Source of the DNA: Salibaculum halophilum | GTDB taxonomy: Bacteria > Pseudomonadota > Alphaproteobacteria > Rhodobacterales > Rhodobacteraceae | DNA: 56,267 bases | Direction of reading: 5' to 3' | NCBI RefSeq assembly: GCF_002094885.1 | Contig: NZ_MSIT01000016.1 | Span: 1-56,267 of the forward strand | In this document: one piece after another, positions 16,946 through 27,027 of the stretch | Numbering within the stretch: the stretch's first letter is position 1 | How the letters are laid out: every line of letters begins with the position of its first letter | Notes under the pieces: model-generated | Database searches by the model: none | Told to the model about the DNA's origin: nothing | The model's input: only the letters and a program-made list of their open reading frames with translations | Translations under genes and position numbers: made by a program

Positions 16946-18802
16946 ATGGACGATCAGAACAAGAATCTCATCCTCGCGACGGCGCTCAGCTTCGTCGTGA
17001 TCCTGGTCTGGTTCCTGCTGTTTCCGCCGCCCGAGCAGTCCCCCGGCATCACCGATGCCGATGGTGAGATCACCGCGCCGGAGTCCGCCCCCGACACCGC
17101 CCGCACGACCGCCGCTGACGACGGGGCCGCCGCCCCCTCGGTCAGCGGCAACGCCGAGCAGACGGCCGGCCAAGACGCGGACCGGTCGGTCGAGGCCGCC
17201 CTGGCCGAGGCCGAGCGCGTCGAGATCGACACCCCGCGCCTGACCGGGTCGATCTCGCTCAAGGGCGGGCGAATCGACGACCTGTCGCTGACCGACTACC
17301 GCGAGGAACTCAGTGAGGAGTCCGACCTTGTGCGGCTTCTGTCGCCGGTAGGCAGCGCCGATCCCTACTATGCCCTGCACGGCTGGATCGCCACCGTCGG
17401 CGTGGAACAGGGCGAGGTGCCCGGCCCCGACACCCTCTGGTCGGTCGAGAGCGGCAACACGCTCGCCCCGGGTGCCCCCGTCACCCTGGCCTGGAGCAAT
17501 GACGCGGGGCTGACCTTTCGCAAGACCCTCTCGGTGGACGAGGACTACATGTTCACCATCCGCCAGTCGGTCGAAAACACCGGCGACGCCGACGTCGCCA
17601 TGCGCCCCTATGGCATCGTCGCCCGCCACGGCGAGCCCGAGACCATCGGCTTCTTCATCCTGCACGAGGGCGTGGTGCGCATGTCCGACGGCACGCTGGA
17701 GGAAACCAGCTATGGCAGCATGCCCGACATGACCCGCGACGAAAGCCGGGTCGAAGTCGAGGAAAACGGCTGGGTCGGTTTCACCGACAAATACTGGATG
17801 ACCACCCTGATCCCCGAGCCGGGCAGCGAATTCCGCTCGGTCGCGCGGGCCGCCGGCGTGGACGAGGACGACCCCGACAGCGGCGTCTACCAGACCGAGA
17901 CCATCTATCCCCAGCAGACCGTCGCCGCCGGCGAGACCCTCTCGGCGGAAAGCCGGCTGTTCGCCGGGGCCAAGGAATGGGGCACGATCCGCGAATACGA
18001 GGCCGACGGGATCGAGGGCTTCATCGACTCCATCGACTGGGGCTGGTTCTTCTTCCTGACCAAGCCGATCTTCGCCGTGCTGCACTGGCTCAACGAACTG
18101 ATCGGCAACATGGGCTGGGCGATCATCGGCCTGACCCTGCTGATCAAGGCCGTTCTCTTCCCGCTGGCCTTCAAGTCCTACGTCTCGATGGCCAAGATGC
18201 GCGAACTTCAGCCCGAGATGGAAAAGCTCAAGGAGCGCGCGGGCGACGACAAGGAAGCCATGCAGAAAGGCATGATGGAGCTTTACAAGACGAACAAGGT
18301 CAACCCGGCCTCGGGCTGTCTGCCCATCCTGCTGCAGATCCCGATCTTCTTCTCGCTCTACAAGGTGATCTTCGTCACGATCGAGCTGCGCCACGCGCCC
18401 TGGATCGGCTGGATCAAGGACCTGTCTGCGCCCGACCCCTCGTCGATCCTGAATCTCTTCGGCTTGCTGCCCTGGTCGACGCCGGAACCCGGGTCGATCT
18501 TCTTCATCTTCAGCCTCGGCGTGCTGCCGATCCTGCTGGGCATCTCGATGTATTTGCAGCAAAAGCTGAACCCGGCCCCCACCGACCCGACGCAGAAGAT
18601 GATCTTCGCCTGGATGCCCTGGGTCTTCATGTTCATGCTGGGCGGGTTTGCCAGCGGGCTGGTGCTCTACTGGATTTCCAACAACGTGATCACCTTCCTG
18701 CAGCAATACACGATCATGCGCAGCCAAGGCTACAAGCCCGACCTGATCGGCAATATCGTCGGCTCGTTCCGAAAGGGTGACGGGGCCTCGGAGGACAAGT
18801 GA
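16946..18802 (+). CDS. yidC: Membrane protein insertase
   Basis: A 618-residue YidC/Oxa1 insertase. It has an N-terminal membrane anchor (NLILATALSFVVILVWFLLF), a large periplasmic beta domain (about residues 60-360) and a C-terminal five-segment insertase core with KPIFAVLHWLNELIGNMGWAI and the cytoplasmic coiled-coil hairpin near PEMEKLKER. The ATG at 16946 (MDDQNKN) is preferred to a GTG at 16913 because alphaproteobacterial YidC proteins start this way. It is in the classic rpmH-rnpA-yidD-yidC neighbourhood, here with two extra genes between. Confidence 0.97.
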   Translation: MDDQNKNLILATALSFVVILVWFLLFPPPEQSPGITDADGEITAPESAPDTARTTAADDGAAAPSVSGNAEQTAGQDADRSVEAALAEAERVEIDTPRLTGSISLKGGRIDDLSLTDYREELSEESDLVRLLSPVGSADPYYALHGWIATVGVEQGEVPGPDTLWSVESGNTLAPGAPVTLAWSNDAGLTFRKTLSVDEDYMFTIRQSVENTGDADVAMRPYGIVARHGEPETIGFFILHEGVVRMSDGTLEETSYGSMPDMTRDESRVEVEENGWVGFTDKYWMTTLIPEPGSEFRSVARAAGVDEDDPDSGVYQTETIYPQQTVAAGETLSAESRLFAGAKEWGTIREYEADGIEGFIDSIDWGWFFFLTKPIFAVLHWLNELIGNMGWAIIGLTLLIKAVLFPLAFKSYVSMAKMRELQPEMEKLKERAGDDKEAMQKGMMELYKTNKVNPASGCLPILLQIPIFFSLYKVIFVTIELRHAPWIGWIKDLSAPDPSSILNLFGLLPWSTPEPGSIFFIFSLGVLPILLGISMYLQQKLNPAPTDPTQKMIFAWMPWVFMFMLGGFASGLVLYWISNNVITFLQQYTIMRSQGYKPDLIGNIVGSFRKGDGASEDK

Positions 18803-18863
18803 TGGCGCCGCACGCGCCGCCCCGCACGCCGTGCCATCGGCCGCGCCTTGGCGGGGCGCGGTG

Positions 18864-19514
18864 ATGCGGCTGCCCTTCCCCGTCGCCGAGATCGAGACGG
18901 ACGCCGAACGCGAGGCGGGGCGCAAGCTCTTTGCCGGGCCGACGGATTTCCTCAAGGGCGTGGTCGCCATGTCGGGGTTGCCGACCCCTGACCGCGCGGA
19001 GGTCTGTTTCGCCGGCCGGTCGAACGTGGGAAAGTCCAGCCTGATCAACGCGCTGACAGGGCGCAAGGGGCTGGCGCGGGCCTCGAACACGCCCGGCCGC
19101 ACGCAGGAGATCAACTTTTTCGAACTCGGCCGCAGCCACTACGTGGTGGACCTGCCCGGCTACGGTTTCGCCAATGCGCCGGTGGCGGTGGTCGAGAAGT
19201 GGCAGGCGCTGCTGCGGCGTTACCTGGCCGGGCGCCAGACCCTGCGGCGGGCCTTCGTGCTGGTCGACAGCCGCCACGGGATCAAGCCGGTCGACGACGA
19301 GATCATGACCCTGCTCGACCAGTCCGCCGTGACATTCCAGTGCGTCATGACCAAGATCGACAAGGTCAAGGAAAAGGACCGCACCCGCGTTTTGGACCAG
19401 GTGCGCGAGCGCCTTTCCACCCACCCGGCCGCCTTTCCCGAGCTTGTTCTGACCTCGGCCGACAAGGGCCACGGGATCGACGTGTTGCGCAGCATCATTG
19501 CCGGGATAGAGTGA
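18864..19514 (+). CDS. engB: Ribosome biogenesis GTPase (EngB/YsxC)
   Basis: A 216-residue TRAFAC-class GTPase. P-loop GRSNVGKSS is at 51-59, followed by NTPGRTQ in switch I, DLPGYGFA (G3), TKIDK (G4) and TSADKG (G5). It acts in late 50S assembly. It lies 61 bp after yidC and its stop codon is 5 bp before the argB ATG. A GTG at 18861 is a possible alternative start. Confidence 0.95.
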   Translation: MRLPFPVAEIETDAEREAGRKLFAGPTDFLKGVVAMSGLPTPDRAEVCFAGRSNVGKSSLINALTGRKGLARASNTPGRTQEINFFELGRSHYVVDLPGYGFANAPVAVVEKWQALLRRYLAGRQTLRRAFVLVDSRHGIKPVDDEIMTLLDQSAVTFQCVMTKIDKVKEKDRTRVLDQVRERLSTHPAAFPELVLTSADKGHGIDVLRSIIAGIE

Positions 19515-19519
19515 GCGCC

Positions 19520-20386
19520 ATGAAGACGCAGGACATGACCCGCGACTGGATCGCCACCGCGAAAACGCTCAACCAGGCGCTGCCCTACATGCAGCGCTAC
19601 GCCGGGGCGATCGTCGTCATCAAGCTGGGCGGGCACGCGATGTCGAGCCAGGCCGCGATGGAGGACTTCGCCCGCGACGTGGTGCTGATGCAGCAGGTCG
19701 GCGTAAACCCGGTTATCGTCCACGGCGGCGGGCCGATGATCAACGACATGCTCGACCGACTGGGTATCGTCAGCGATTTCGTCGGCGGCAAGCGCGTCAC
19801 CGACGCTGCTGTCGTCGAGGTGGTCGAGATGGTGCTGGCCGGCAAGGTCAGCAAGTGGATCACCCATGCCATCAACCAGCAGGGCGGCCGCGCGGTGGGC
19901 CTGTCGGGCAAGGACGCGCACCTGATCACCTGCACCCAGGACGCGCCAGAGCTTGGCCTGGTCGGCACCCCGGCCGAGGTCGACCCGAGCCTGCTGCACA
20001 CCCTGTTCGAGGCCCGCACGATCCCGGTGATCGCGCCCCTCGGCGCCGGCCCGGATGGCGTGACGCTCAACATCAACGGCGACACCGCCGCGGGGGCCGT
20101 GGCCGCCGCGCTCAAGGCCGACCGGCTGTTGCTGCTCACGGATGTCGAGGGTGTCAAGGATACCGCCGGCACCCTTCTGACCGAGCTGTCGCCCGACCAG
20201 ATCCGCGCCCTGACCGAGGAGGGCGTGATCGCCGGCGGCATGATCCCCAAGACGCAGACCGCTCTGAACGCCATCGCCGGCGGGGTGCGCGCGGTGGTGA
20301 TCCTCGATGGCCGCGCGCCCAATGCCGTTCTGCTGGAACTCTTCACCGACCACGGGGCGGGTTCCTTGATCCGCACGCCGCGGTGA
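19520..20386 (+). CDS. argB: Acetylglutamate kinase
   Basis: A 288-residue amino acid kinase that phosphorylates N-acetylglutamate in arginine synthesis. KLGGHAM near residue 35 and the nucleotide- and substrate-binding [11 protein letters not shown] are the defining motifs. A later [26 protein letters not shown] block spans the region linked to arginine feedback in alphaproteobacteria. It could also start at an in-frame GTG at 19511 that overlaps the engB stop. It overlaps the following gene by 4 bases (GTGA). Confidence 0.96.
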   Translation: MKTQDMTRDWIATAKTLNQALPYMQRYAGAIVVIKLGGHAMSSQAAMEDFARDVVLMQQVGVNPVIVHGGGPMINDMLDRLGIVSDFVGGKRVTDAAVVEVVEMVLAGKVSKWITHAINQQGGRAVGLSGKDAHLITCTQDAPELGLVGTPAEVDPSLLHTLFEARTIPVIAPLGAGPDGVTLNINGDTAAGAVAAALKADRLLLLTDVEGVKDTAGTLLTELSPDQIRALTEEGVIAGGMIPKTQTALNAIAGGVRAVVILDGRAPNAVLLELFTDHGAGSLIRTPR

Positions 20387-21012
20387 CCCTGCCCGAGGTC
20401 GAGGCAGCGGCGGGCGCGGCCCGCCTGAGCGTTCTCGGCGGGTTCCACCCCGCCCCGGACGAAGGGCTGGGGCGAACGCTGATGCTGCTTGGCCCGGGGC
20501 CGGCGTTCTGGCCCCATTTTGCGCAGTCCCCCGAGATGCGTGACGGTGCGGCCGATCCGCTCGATCGCTGGTCGCGGCGCGTGGTGTCGCGCATGGCCGA
20601 GGTCCTTGGCGCGCGGGCGCTCTTTCCCTTCGGCCCTCCGCCCTTTCACCCCTTCCAGTCCTGGGCCACGCGCACCGGGCGCATCTGGCCCTCGCCGGTC
20701 AATTTCCTTGTCCACGGCGAACAGGGCCTCTGGGTCTCATTCCGCGGCGCTTTGGCCTTCGACGCGGCGCTGGATGTTCCGCCCGCCATGGATAAGCCCT
20801 GCGACAGTTGCCCCGACCAGCCCTGCCGCAGCGCCTGCCCCGTCTCGGCCCTTACCCCTGCGGGCTATGACGTGGCCACCTGCAAGGACTACCTGCGCGG
20901 CGGGGCCGACTGCATGCGCGGGGGATGTGCCGTTCGGGCCGCCTGCCCCGTCAGCCGGTCCTTTCCGCGCGACGCGCGGCAATCGGCCTTTCACATGGAG
21001 GCCTTCCTGTGA
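20383..21012 (+). CDS. Small ferredoxin-like iron-sulfur protein
   Basis: A 209-residue protein with a GTG start overlapping the argB stop. The C-terminal third holds a Cys cluster, [18 protein letters not shown], followed by further cysteines in [15 protein letters not shown], consistent with one or two 4Fe-4S clusters. The layout recalls the ferredoxin-like end of QueG, but the cobalamin and substrate domains of QueG are absent. Its function is unknown. Coupling to argB and to the next gene by 4-base overlaps suggests one transcript. Confidence 0.72.
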   Translation: MTLPEVEAAAGAARLSVLGGFHPAPDEGLGRTLMLLGPGPAFWPHFAQSPEMRDGAADPLDRWSRRVVSRMAEVLGARALFPFGPPPFHPFQSWATRTGRIWPSPVNFLVHGEQGLWVSFRGALAFDAALDVPPAMDKPCDSCPDQPCRSACPVSALTPAGYDVATCKDYLRGGADCMRGGCAVRAACPVSRSFPRDARQSAFHMEAFL

Positions 21013-21515
21013 CGCAACGCCTGATCCTGATCCGACACGCCAAGTCCAGCTGGGACGACCCGTTCGCCGACGACCACGCGCGCGTGCTCAACCCGCGGGG
21101 GCGGCGCGCGGCAAAGGCCATCGGCACCTGGCTGCGCGACAAGGGATATCTTCCCGACGCGTTCCTGAGTTCCGACAGCGCCCGGACAACGGAAACGGTG
21201 ACGCGCCTGCAGGCGGGCTGGGACGATCCGGTTGCCGTAACCTATCTGCCGGACCTCTACCTTGCGACACCTCAAAGCCTGCTGGCGGTCCTGCGCACCG
21301 CGACTGCCCGGCGCGTCGCGCTCGTCGCGCATAATCCCGGGATCGGGGATTTTGCAGGCGCCATGGCCTCCGGCGTGCCGCCGCATCCGAAATTCCATCA
21401 ATACCCGACCGGCGCCACCACGGTCATGGATTTCGACGTCTCGGATTGGCGCTACGCGGCGCCGGGCACCGGCCGGGTGGTCGATTTCATCGTACCGCGG
21501 GACCTGACCGACTGA
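21009..21515 (+). CDS. SixA-like histidine phosphatase
   Basis: A 168-residue histidine phosphatase superfamily protein. LIRHAKSSW at the N-terminus supplies the phosphorylated His, a second basic residue lies in SSDSARTTET, and the distal His is in VAHNPGIGDF. The size and RHAKS form match the SixA group, whose E. coli member dephosphorylates phosphohistidine in signalling proteins. The GTG start overlaps the preceding stop codon. Its substrate here is unknown. Confidence 0.85.
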   Translation: MTQRLILIRHAKSSWDDPFADDHARVLNPRGRRAAKAIGTWLRDKGYLPDAFLSSDSARTTETVTRLQAGWDDPVAVTYLPDLYLATPQSLLAVLRTATARRVALVAHNPGIGDFAGAMASGVPPHPKFHQYPTGATTVMDFDVSDWRYAAPGTGRVVDFIVPRDLTD

Positions 21516-21531
21516 GGCGCCCCGGGGCCTG

Positions 21532-22323
21532 TCAGTGGCCGAGGATCTGGCTCAAAAACAGCTTGGTCCGGTCGCTCTGGGGGTTGTTGAAGAACTCTTC
21601 GGGTTCGTTCTGTTCCACGATCTGGCCCTGGTCCATGAAGATGACCCGGTTGGCCACCTGCCTGGCAAAGCCCATCTCGTGGGTGACGCAGATCATGGTC
21701 ATGCCCTCCTGGGCCAGCTCGATCATGGTGTCCAGCACTTCCTTGATCATCTCGGGATCGAGCGCCGAGGTCGGCTCGTCAAAAAGCATGATCTGCGGGC
21801 GCATGCACAGCGACCGGGCGATGGCGACCCGCTGCTGCTGGCCGCCCGACAGCTGGCCGGGATACTTGTCGGCCTGTTCGGGGATCTTGACCTTCTCAAG
21901 GTAGTGCATCGCCACTTCTTCGGCCTCTTTCTTGGGCGTCTTGCGCACCCAGAGCGGGGCCAGCGTGCAGTTTTCCAGGATCGTCAGGTGCGGGAACAGG
22001 TTGAAGTGCTGAAAGCACATGCCGACCTCCGACCGGATGCGGTCGATGTTCTTGAGGTCGTTGGACAGTTCCGTGCCGTCCACGACGATCTGGCCGGCCT
22101 GGTGTTCCTCCAGCCGGTTGATGCAGCGGATCAGAGTCGACTTGCCCGAACCCGAGGGCCCGCAGACCACGATCCGCTCGCCGCGATAAACGGTCAGGTT
22201 GATGTCGCGCAGCACGTGGAAGGCCCCGAACCACTTGTTCATGTCGCTGATCTGGATCGCGACCTCGTCGGAAACCTGCATCTGGCTGCGATCGATCTCG
22301 CGGTCGGTGGCAATGTCGGTCAT
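21532..22323 (-). CDS. bztD: Glutamate/glutamine/aspartate/asparagine ABC transporter ATPase
   Basis: A 263-residue polar amino acid transporter ATPase. Walker [10 protein letters not shown] lies near residue 55, the Q-loop region is [11 protein letters not shown], the signature is LSGGQQQR, Walker B is [14 protein letters not shown] and the switch His is in VTHEMGFA. It follows the two permease genes and completes a BztABCD-type system, known from Rhodobacter for uptake of acidic amino acids and their amides. It is convergent with the SixA-like gene, 16 bp apart. Confidence 0.93.
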   Translation of the reverse strand: MTDIATDREIDRSQMQVSDEVAIQISDMNKWFGAFHVLRDINLTVYRGERIVVCGPSGSGKSTLIRCINRLEEHQAGQIVVDGTELSNDLKNIDRIRSEVGMCFQHFNLFPHLTILENCTLAPLWVRKTPKKEAEEVAMHYLEKVKIPEQADKYPGQLSGGQQQRVAIARSLCMRPQIMLFDEPTSALDPEMIKEVLDTMIELAQEGMTMICVTHEMGFARQVANRVIFMDQGQIVEQNEPEEFFNNPQSDRTKLFLSQILGH

Positions 22324-22334
22324 GTCAGGTCTCC

Positions 22335-23651
22335 TTAACGGTGCTCACGCTGGAGCTTCTTTTCGAGGTAGATAGAGTAGCGCCCCATGCTGTAGCAAAA
22401 GATGAAGAACATCAGCCCGATGAAAATGAACAGCTCCCAGTAGATGCCGTTCCACTCGGTCGTCGCGCGGATCGCGTTGGTCAGGCCGATCGGGTCCAGC
22501 AGGCCGATGAAGACCACCAGCGTCGTGTCCTTGAACAGCCCGATGAAGGTGTTGACGATCCCCGGGATCGAGATCTTGAGCGCCTGCGGCAGGATGATCA
22601 AGCGCATGGACTTGGCGTAGTCCAGCCCCAGCGCATCGGCGGCCTCGTATTGGCCCTTGGGCAGGGCGGCGAGGCCGCCGCGCACCACCTCGGCGATATA
22701 GGCCGAGGCGAAGAGGGTGACCATGATGATGACCCGCAGCATCAGGTCGAAATCGGTGCCCGGCGGCAGGAAGTAGTTCAGCAGCAGCGAGGCCGTGAAC
22801 AGCCAGACGATCAGCGGCACGCCGCGGATGATCTCGATGAAGGCGACCGAGACCTTGGTGATGATGAACAGGTGCGACTGGCGCCCCAGCGCCAGCAGGA
22901 TGCCCAGCGGCAGCGACAGGATAATCCCCGAGATGCCGATGATCAGCGCCAGCATGAAGCCGCCGATGTCGTTGGACTCGACCTTGGTGATCTCCAGCGG
23001 CGCGACGGAGGCGAGGCCCGAGACCAGCGGCGAGACAAGGAACATCCAGAACAACACGGGCAACAACAGCGCGGCCAGGCTGCCCAGGATATTTCCGGCC
23101 GCGCGGCTGATGACGATGAAGGCCGCCGCGCCAATACCGAAACCGGCCGCCGTCAGGACCGGGCCCCAGAGGCTGCCGCCCCAGATCAACCAGTAGACCA
23201 CGAAAGGCGCGGCCATCGACCCCCAGAGCGCCTGCCGCGGCATGCCCTGGAACAGCACCGGCGCGATGCCCAGCAGGAAGACGACGAAGGCAAGAATTGG
23301 CCGCCAGTAGAGCTCGGGCGGATAGAAGCCGAAGATAAGCTGGTTCCAGCGTTCGGTGATGACCGAAAAGCAGGCGCCGCCATGGCCCGAAAGCCCTTGC
23401 TCGGACAGGACCTCGCGGCATCCGGCCAGGCTCTCGGCCGTCCAGACGGAGTTGGCGAACCACGGCAGCAGTGCCGCCAGGATGGTGTAGATGATGAACA
23501 GCGAAAGAACCGTCAGAAGCACGTTGAGCCACCCCGAGAAGAGGTTCTCGCGCACCCATTTGACGGCGCCGGTCTCGGTAATCGGCGGGTCCTGCTCGGC
23601 CACCATTTCGGTGCGCACGAAGCGGGTGGTCTCGGCGTGGACTTCGCTCAT
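22335..23651 (-). CDS. bztC: Amino acid ABC transporter permease BztC
   Basis: A 438-residue permease, long for the family because of an extra N-terminal membrane domain (about 1-220) typical of BztC/AapM. The C-terminal half carries the HisMQ-type core with the EAA loop [24 protein letters not shown] and GLFKDTTLV. It pairs with BztB in the membrane. It starts one base after the bztB stop-codon region, and its stop lies 11 bp before bztD. Confidence 0.93.
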   Translation of the reverse strand: MSEVHAETTRFVRTEMVAEQDPPITETGAVKWVRENLFSGWLNVLLTVLSLFIIYTILAALLPWFANSVWTAESLAGCREVLSEQGLSGHGGACFSVITERWNQLIFGFYPPELYWRPILAFVVFLLGIAPVLFQGMPRQALWGSMAAPFVVYWLIWGGSLWGPVLTAAGFGIGAAAFIVISRAAGNILGSLAALLLPVLFWMFLVSPLVSGLASVAPLEITKVESNDIGGFMLALIIGISGIILSLPLGILLALGRQSHLFIITKVSVAFIEIIRGVPLIVWLFTASLLLNYFLPPGTDFDLMLRVIIMVTLFASAYIAEVVRGGLAALPKGQYEAADALGLDYAKSMRLIILPQALKISIPGIVNTFIGLFKDTTLVVFIGLLDPIGLTNAIRATTEWNGIYWELFIFIGLMFFIFCYSMGRYSIYLEKKLQREHR

Positions 23652-23652
23652 G

Positions 23653-24954
23653 TCACCGCTCCTTCAGCTTCACGGCATTGTTGTAGACGTTCATCAGCGC
23701 CGAGATGACCAGCGACAGCACAAGATAGAACAGGCCCAGCAAGAGCATGCCCTCCAGCTCGCGGCCGGTCTGGTTGATGGTGATGCCCCCCAACGTCGAG
23801 CGGACGTCCATGTAGCCCACGGCAATGGCGAGCGAACTGTTCTTGGTCAGGTTCAGGTACTGCGAGATCAGCGGCGGGATGATGACCCGCAGCGCCTGCG
23901 GCAGGATGACAAGGTTCATGATGCGGCCGGGGCGCAGGCCTAGGGCGCTGGCGGCCTCGGTCTGGCCCTTGCTGACCGACAGGATGCCGGCGCGGACGAT
24001 CTCGGCAACGAAGGCCCCGGTATAAAGCGCCAGCGCTAGCCAGAGCGCGATCAGCGAGTTGCGCAGGTGTATGCCCTCGGCAAAGTTGAAGCCGCGGAAA
24101 ATGGGCGCCACGATCGTCGCCCCCAGTGCCAACAGCGCCGCGAGCGTGGGCAGAACTATGATCCCGAGGTTGACATACCATGTGGCAGGGCGGTCGCCTG
24201 TCGCCTCCTGTATGGCATCGGCGCGGCGCGTGTTCCAGCGCGCACCAAGGATCGACGCCACGAGAACGCCGAAGACGATAAGCCAGTCCAGGCCCGACGA
24301 GGGCGGCGGCGCGGCTTCTTCGCCGGCCTCGAGCGCCGCGGTTTCGGCCCGCCAGTCGGCGCCGGCTGCGCTCAGCGAATTCTCGAAGCCGACGCGCGGG
24401 ATATAGACGCCGCGGTTCGTCACCGCGACGGTTTCGCCGACGATCAGCGAGGCCGTGGCATCCTCACCCCGGAAATCCCGCGGTTCGGGCGTGCTCTCGG
24501 TCATGATCGCGAAGATCAGGATGATCCAAAGCAGCAGGGGAACGTTGCGGAACCCTTCGACGTAGACGGCCGTCAGGTTGCTGACCAGCCAGTTTTTGGA
24601 CAGCCGCAGGACGCCGGCCAGAACGCCCACGATCGTCGCAAGGGCACAGCCGAGCAGGGCGACCAGCAGGGTATTGAGGATCCCGACCATGGCGGCGCGG
24701 CCGTGCGTGCTCTGGCTGTCGTAGTCGATCAGGCGCTGGTTGATGTCATAACCGGCCGGCTGTGTCAGAAAGCCGAAGTCGAAGTCCTTGCCCAGGGTTT
24801 CCAGGTTCTGGACCGTGTTGTTGACCAGCCACCAGAGCGCCGCGACCAGCAGCACCAGGGCGATGACCTGGATGGTGATCGAGCGATACCGCGTGTCGTA
24901 GATGAGCTGGCTGAGCCGAAAGGACGCCTTCGGCACGTCGGTGGACGCTGACAT
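23653..24954 (-). CDS. bztB: Amino acid ABC transporter permease BztB
   Basis: A permease of about 433 residues with the BztB/AapQ layout: an N-terminal membrane segment, a long variable insert (about 160-260, including FENSLSAAGADW) and the C-terminal permease core with EAASALGLRPGRIMNLVILPQALRVIIPPL and LTKNSSLAIAVGYMD. The ATG at 24954 has GGGAG 8 bases upstream and is preferred over a TTG one codon earlier. It follows bztA after a 136-bp gap containing a strong hairpin. Confidence 0.93.
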   Translation of the reverse strand: MSASTDVPKASFRLSQLIYDTRYRSITIQVIALVLLVAALWWLVNNTVQNLETLGKDFDFGFLTQPAGYDINQRLIDYDSQSTHGRAAMVGILNTLLVALLGCALATIVGVLAGVLRLSKNWLVSNLTAVYVEGFRNVPLLLWIILIFAIMTESTPEPRDFRGEDATASLIVGETVAVTNRGVYIPRVGFENSLSAAGADWRAETAALEAGEEAAPPPSSGLDWLIVFGVLVASILGARWNTRRADAIQEATGDRPATWYVNLGIIVLPTLAALLALGATIVAPIFRGFNFAEGIHLRNSLIALWLALALYTGAFVAEIVRAGILSVSKGQTEAASALGLRPGRIMNLVILPQALRVIIPPLISQYLNLTKNSSLAIAVGYMDVRSTLGGITINQTGRELEGMLLLGLFYLVLSLVISALMNVYNNAVKLKER

Positions 24955-25050
24955 CAATTATCTCCCTGGTCCCGGGTCTCATCCTGGCGCATCCGTTGGC
25001 CGGATTGCGCGAACTGTCCGGGGTAAATGTCGGCGTTGGCCCGACACGGC

Positions 25051-25078
25051 GACGGGGGGCACGATCGCACCCCCCGTC
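25051..25078 (-). terminator. Hairpin between bztA and bztB, probable attenuator
   Basis: GACGGGGGG (25051-25059) and CCCCCCGTC (25070-25078) form a perfect 9-bp stem with a 10-base loop just after the bztA stop. There is no T-run, so it more likely stabilises the bztA 3' end or gives partial termination. That would allow more binding protein than permease, as in many ABC operons. Confidence 0.6.
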
Positions 25079-25090
25079 ATCAGGTATGTC

Positions 25091-26107
25091 TTACCGGAAC
25101 GGCATGGCGTAGAGCAGGCCGCCGTCGGTGTACTGGGCGTTGAGTCCGCGGGCCAGGCCGACCGGCGTTTCCTCGCCGATATGCTTGGCGAACAGCTCGC
25201 CGTAGTTGCCACCGGCCTGGATGGCGCGCACGGCCCAGTCGGAGTCGAGGCCGAGCTTGGCGCCCAGCTCACCCGAGGACCCGAGCATCCGGTTGATCTC
25301 CGGGTCGTCGGTGCCTTCGGCCATCTCCTCGACATTGTCGGCGGTCACGCCCATTTCCTCGGCGGCGATCAGCGACATCAGGGTCCAGCGCACAACGTCG
25401 CCCCATTCGTTGTCGCCGTGGCGCACGAGCGGGCCGAGCGGCTCTTTCGAGACAGTTTCGGGCAGGATGACGTGATCCGACGGGTTCTCGAAGGAGGCGC
25501 GCGTCGCGGCCAGGCCCGAGGAGTCGGTGGTGTAGACGTCACAGGCCCCGGCGAGATACTGCTGCTGCGCCTCGGCGTTTGTCTCGATCGGCAGCGGCTC
25601 GTATTCCATGTCGTTGACGCGGAAGAAGTCCGCGAGGTTCAATTCGGTGGTCGTGCCGGTCTGGATACAGACGGTCGCCCCGTCGAGATCCATGGCCGAG
25701 GACACGCCAAGGTCGCGCGGCACCATGAAGGCTTGGCCGTCGTAGTAGTTGATGCCGACGAATTCGAACTTCAGGTCGACGTCACGCGTGAAGGTCCATG
25801 TGGTGTTGCGGGCCAGCATGTCGATCTCGCCGGAGGCCAGCGCGGTAAAGCGGGTCTGGCCAGTGGTGGGCACGAATTCGACGGCCATGGGATCACCGAG
25901 AACGGCGGCGGCGACAGCGCGGCACACGGCCACGTCGAAGCCCTGCCATTCGCCGTCGGCATCGGGGGCCGCGAAGCCGACGAGGCCGGTTGTCACGCCG
26001 CAGTTCAGCGTGCCGCGCGCCTGGACGTCGTCAAGCGTGGCGGCGGACGCGGCACCGGCGGCAAGACCAGCGGCCGTCAGCGTGCCGAAAAGTACGGATT
26101 TCTTCAT
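25091..26107 (-). CDS. bztA: Glutamate/glutamine/aspartate/asparagine-binding periplasmic protein
   Basis: A 338-residue family 3 binding protein. The cleavable signal peptide (about residues 1-22, ending AGAASA) is followed by GTLNCGV, GFDVAVCRAVAAAVLGD and the RNTTWTFTRD motif typical of the BztA/AapJ group. It is the first gene of the bzt operon. Upstream, 26108-26322 is noncoding and should hold the promoter; a minus-strand TTGACC lies within it, but I see no convincing -10. Confidence 0.94.
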   Translation of the reverse strand: MKKSVLFGTLTAAGLAAGAASAATLDDVQARGTLNCGVTTGLVGFAAPDADGEWQGFDVAVCRAVAAAVLGDPMAVEFVPTTGQTRFTALASGEIDMLARNTTWTFTRDVDLKFEFVGINYYDGQAFMVPRDLGVSSAMDLDGATVCIQTGTTTELNLADFFRVNDMEYEPLPIETNAEAQQQYLAGACDVYTTDSSGLAATRASFENPSDHVILPETVSKEPLGPLVRHGDNEWGDVVRWTLMSLIAAEEMGVTADNVEEMAEGTDDPEINRMLGSSGELGAKLGLDSDWAVRAIQAGGNYGELFAKHIGEETPVGLARGLNAQYTDGGLLYAMPFR

Positions 26108-26322
26108 TGTTTACCTCTTCCTGAATTCCCCGTCAGAACGGGGTTCTTGTTGGTCGTCCCGGGGGACGAGGGTGATATGACGCAGACGCACTGCGAACGA
26201 CCTCACAGTGGTCGGATTCACGTGCCGAGGTCAAGGGAAAGTGAGGGGGCCTTATCGGCCATTAACGGCGTGTTCGCCTGCAAAATGCGCAATTTTCGGG
26301 CGATCCGACCAAACAGCGCGCG

Positions 26323-27027
26323 CTATACCATGGCATACAGCTTTGCGGCCGCGTTCAGCTGCGCCCGTTTGGCCCGTGCGGCCGCCTCGGCCTCGCTGTC
26401 GGCGCCCCATTGCTCGATCTGCCAGTCCTCGTCGAGTCGGGACAGGTCGAAGGCATGGTCCGCCTCCAGACGCCCGCGCGACACGGCCAGGCCCAGCACC
26501 AGCGACCCGGTGATCGTCACCAGGTCGTGCAGCGCGGTCAGCTGGAAGACGCCCTGATCCCGGGTCGCGGATCGCAGCCGCGCAAGCGCCTCGGCCGGCT
26601 GGGCCACGGGCATCACCCCCTGCGCGAGGCGCAGTCGCGCGCCATAGGTATCCGCCGCCCAGTCCAGCAGCGGGTCCCAGTTGCGGCGCTGCCGGGCGCA
26701 CAGCGCCTCGGGCCCCTCGGCGCGGTAACACAACAGATCGCTGCCGCCGTAGTCGGCCAGCATCTCTGCCACCGCGTCGAACTGCGGGGCGACCTTGTCG
26801 ATCGCGGCATTGACCGCGCGGGTCAGGGGCATGGCCGCCGGGTCGATGGTCGTCTCGACGGCCCGCCATTCGGCCGCGATGGCCTCGGCCAGCTCGCGGG
26901 TCGGCACGGCGACGGTTGCCTTGGCCGGAGTCCTGACCGGGCGTCCGTCCAGCGCGATGGCGTGGCCGGCGCCGGTTTCGCCAACGCTCACGTCCGTCCA
27001 GAAGCGGCGGGGGTGTGCATCGCTCAT
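26323..27027 (-). CDS. ATP12-family F1-ATPase assembly chaperone
   Basis: A 234-residue ATP12 homologue. It starts with RRFWTDVSV and GHAIALDGRPVRTPAK, has the IAAEWRAVETTIDPAAMPLTRAVNAAID helix and the DLLCYRAEGPEALCARQRRNWDPLL segment. In mitochondria ATP12 binds the F1 alpha subunit during ATP synthase assembly; alphaproteobacteria carry the same gene. Its start overlaps the HAD gene stop by 4 bases, so it belongs to the crcB-rluC-HAD-ATP12 transcript. Confidence 0.93.
   Translation of the reverse strand: MSDAHPRRFWTDVSVGETGAGHAIALDGRPVRTPAKATVAVPTRELAEAIAAEWRAVETTIDPAAMPLTRAVNAAIDKVAPQFDAVAEMLADYGGSDLLCYRAEGPEALCARQRRNWDPLLDWAADTYGARLRLAQGVMPVAQPAEALARLRSATRDQGVFQLTALHDLVTITGSLVLGLAVSRGRLEADHAFDLSRLDEDWQIEQWGADSEAEAAARAKRAQLNAAAKLYAMV

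Noticed and set aside
16508-19114. 868-codon minus-strand open frame opposite the EAL gene, yidC and engB
   Set aside because: A shadow of strongly supported genes caused by high GC at third positions; no motif is present.
26108-26322. Strong promoter upstream of bztA
   Set aside because: A minus-strand TTGACC is present but no good -10 hexamer lies 16-18 bp downstream, so I did not list it as a feature.
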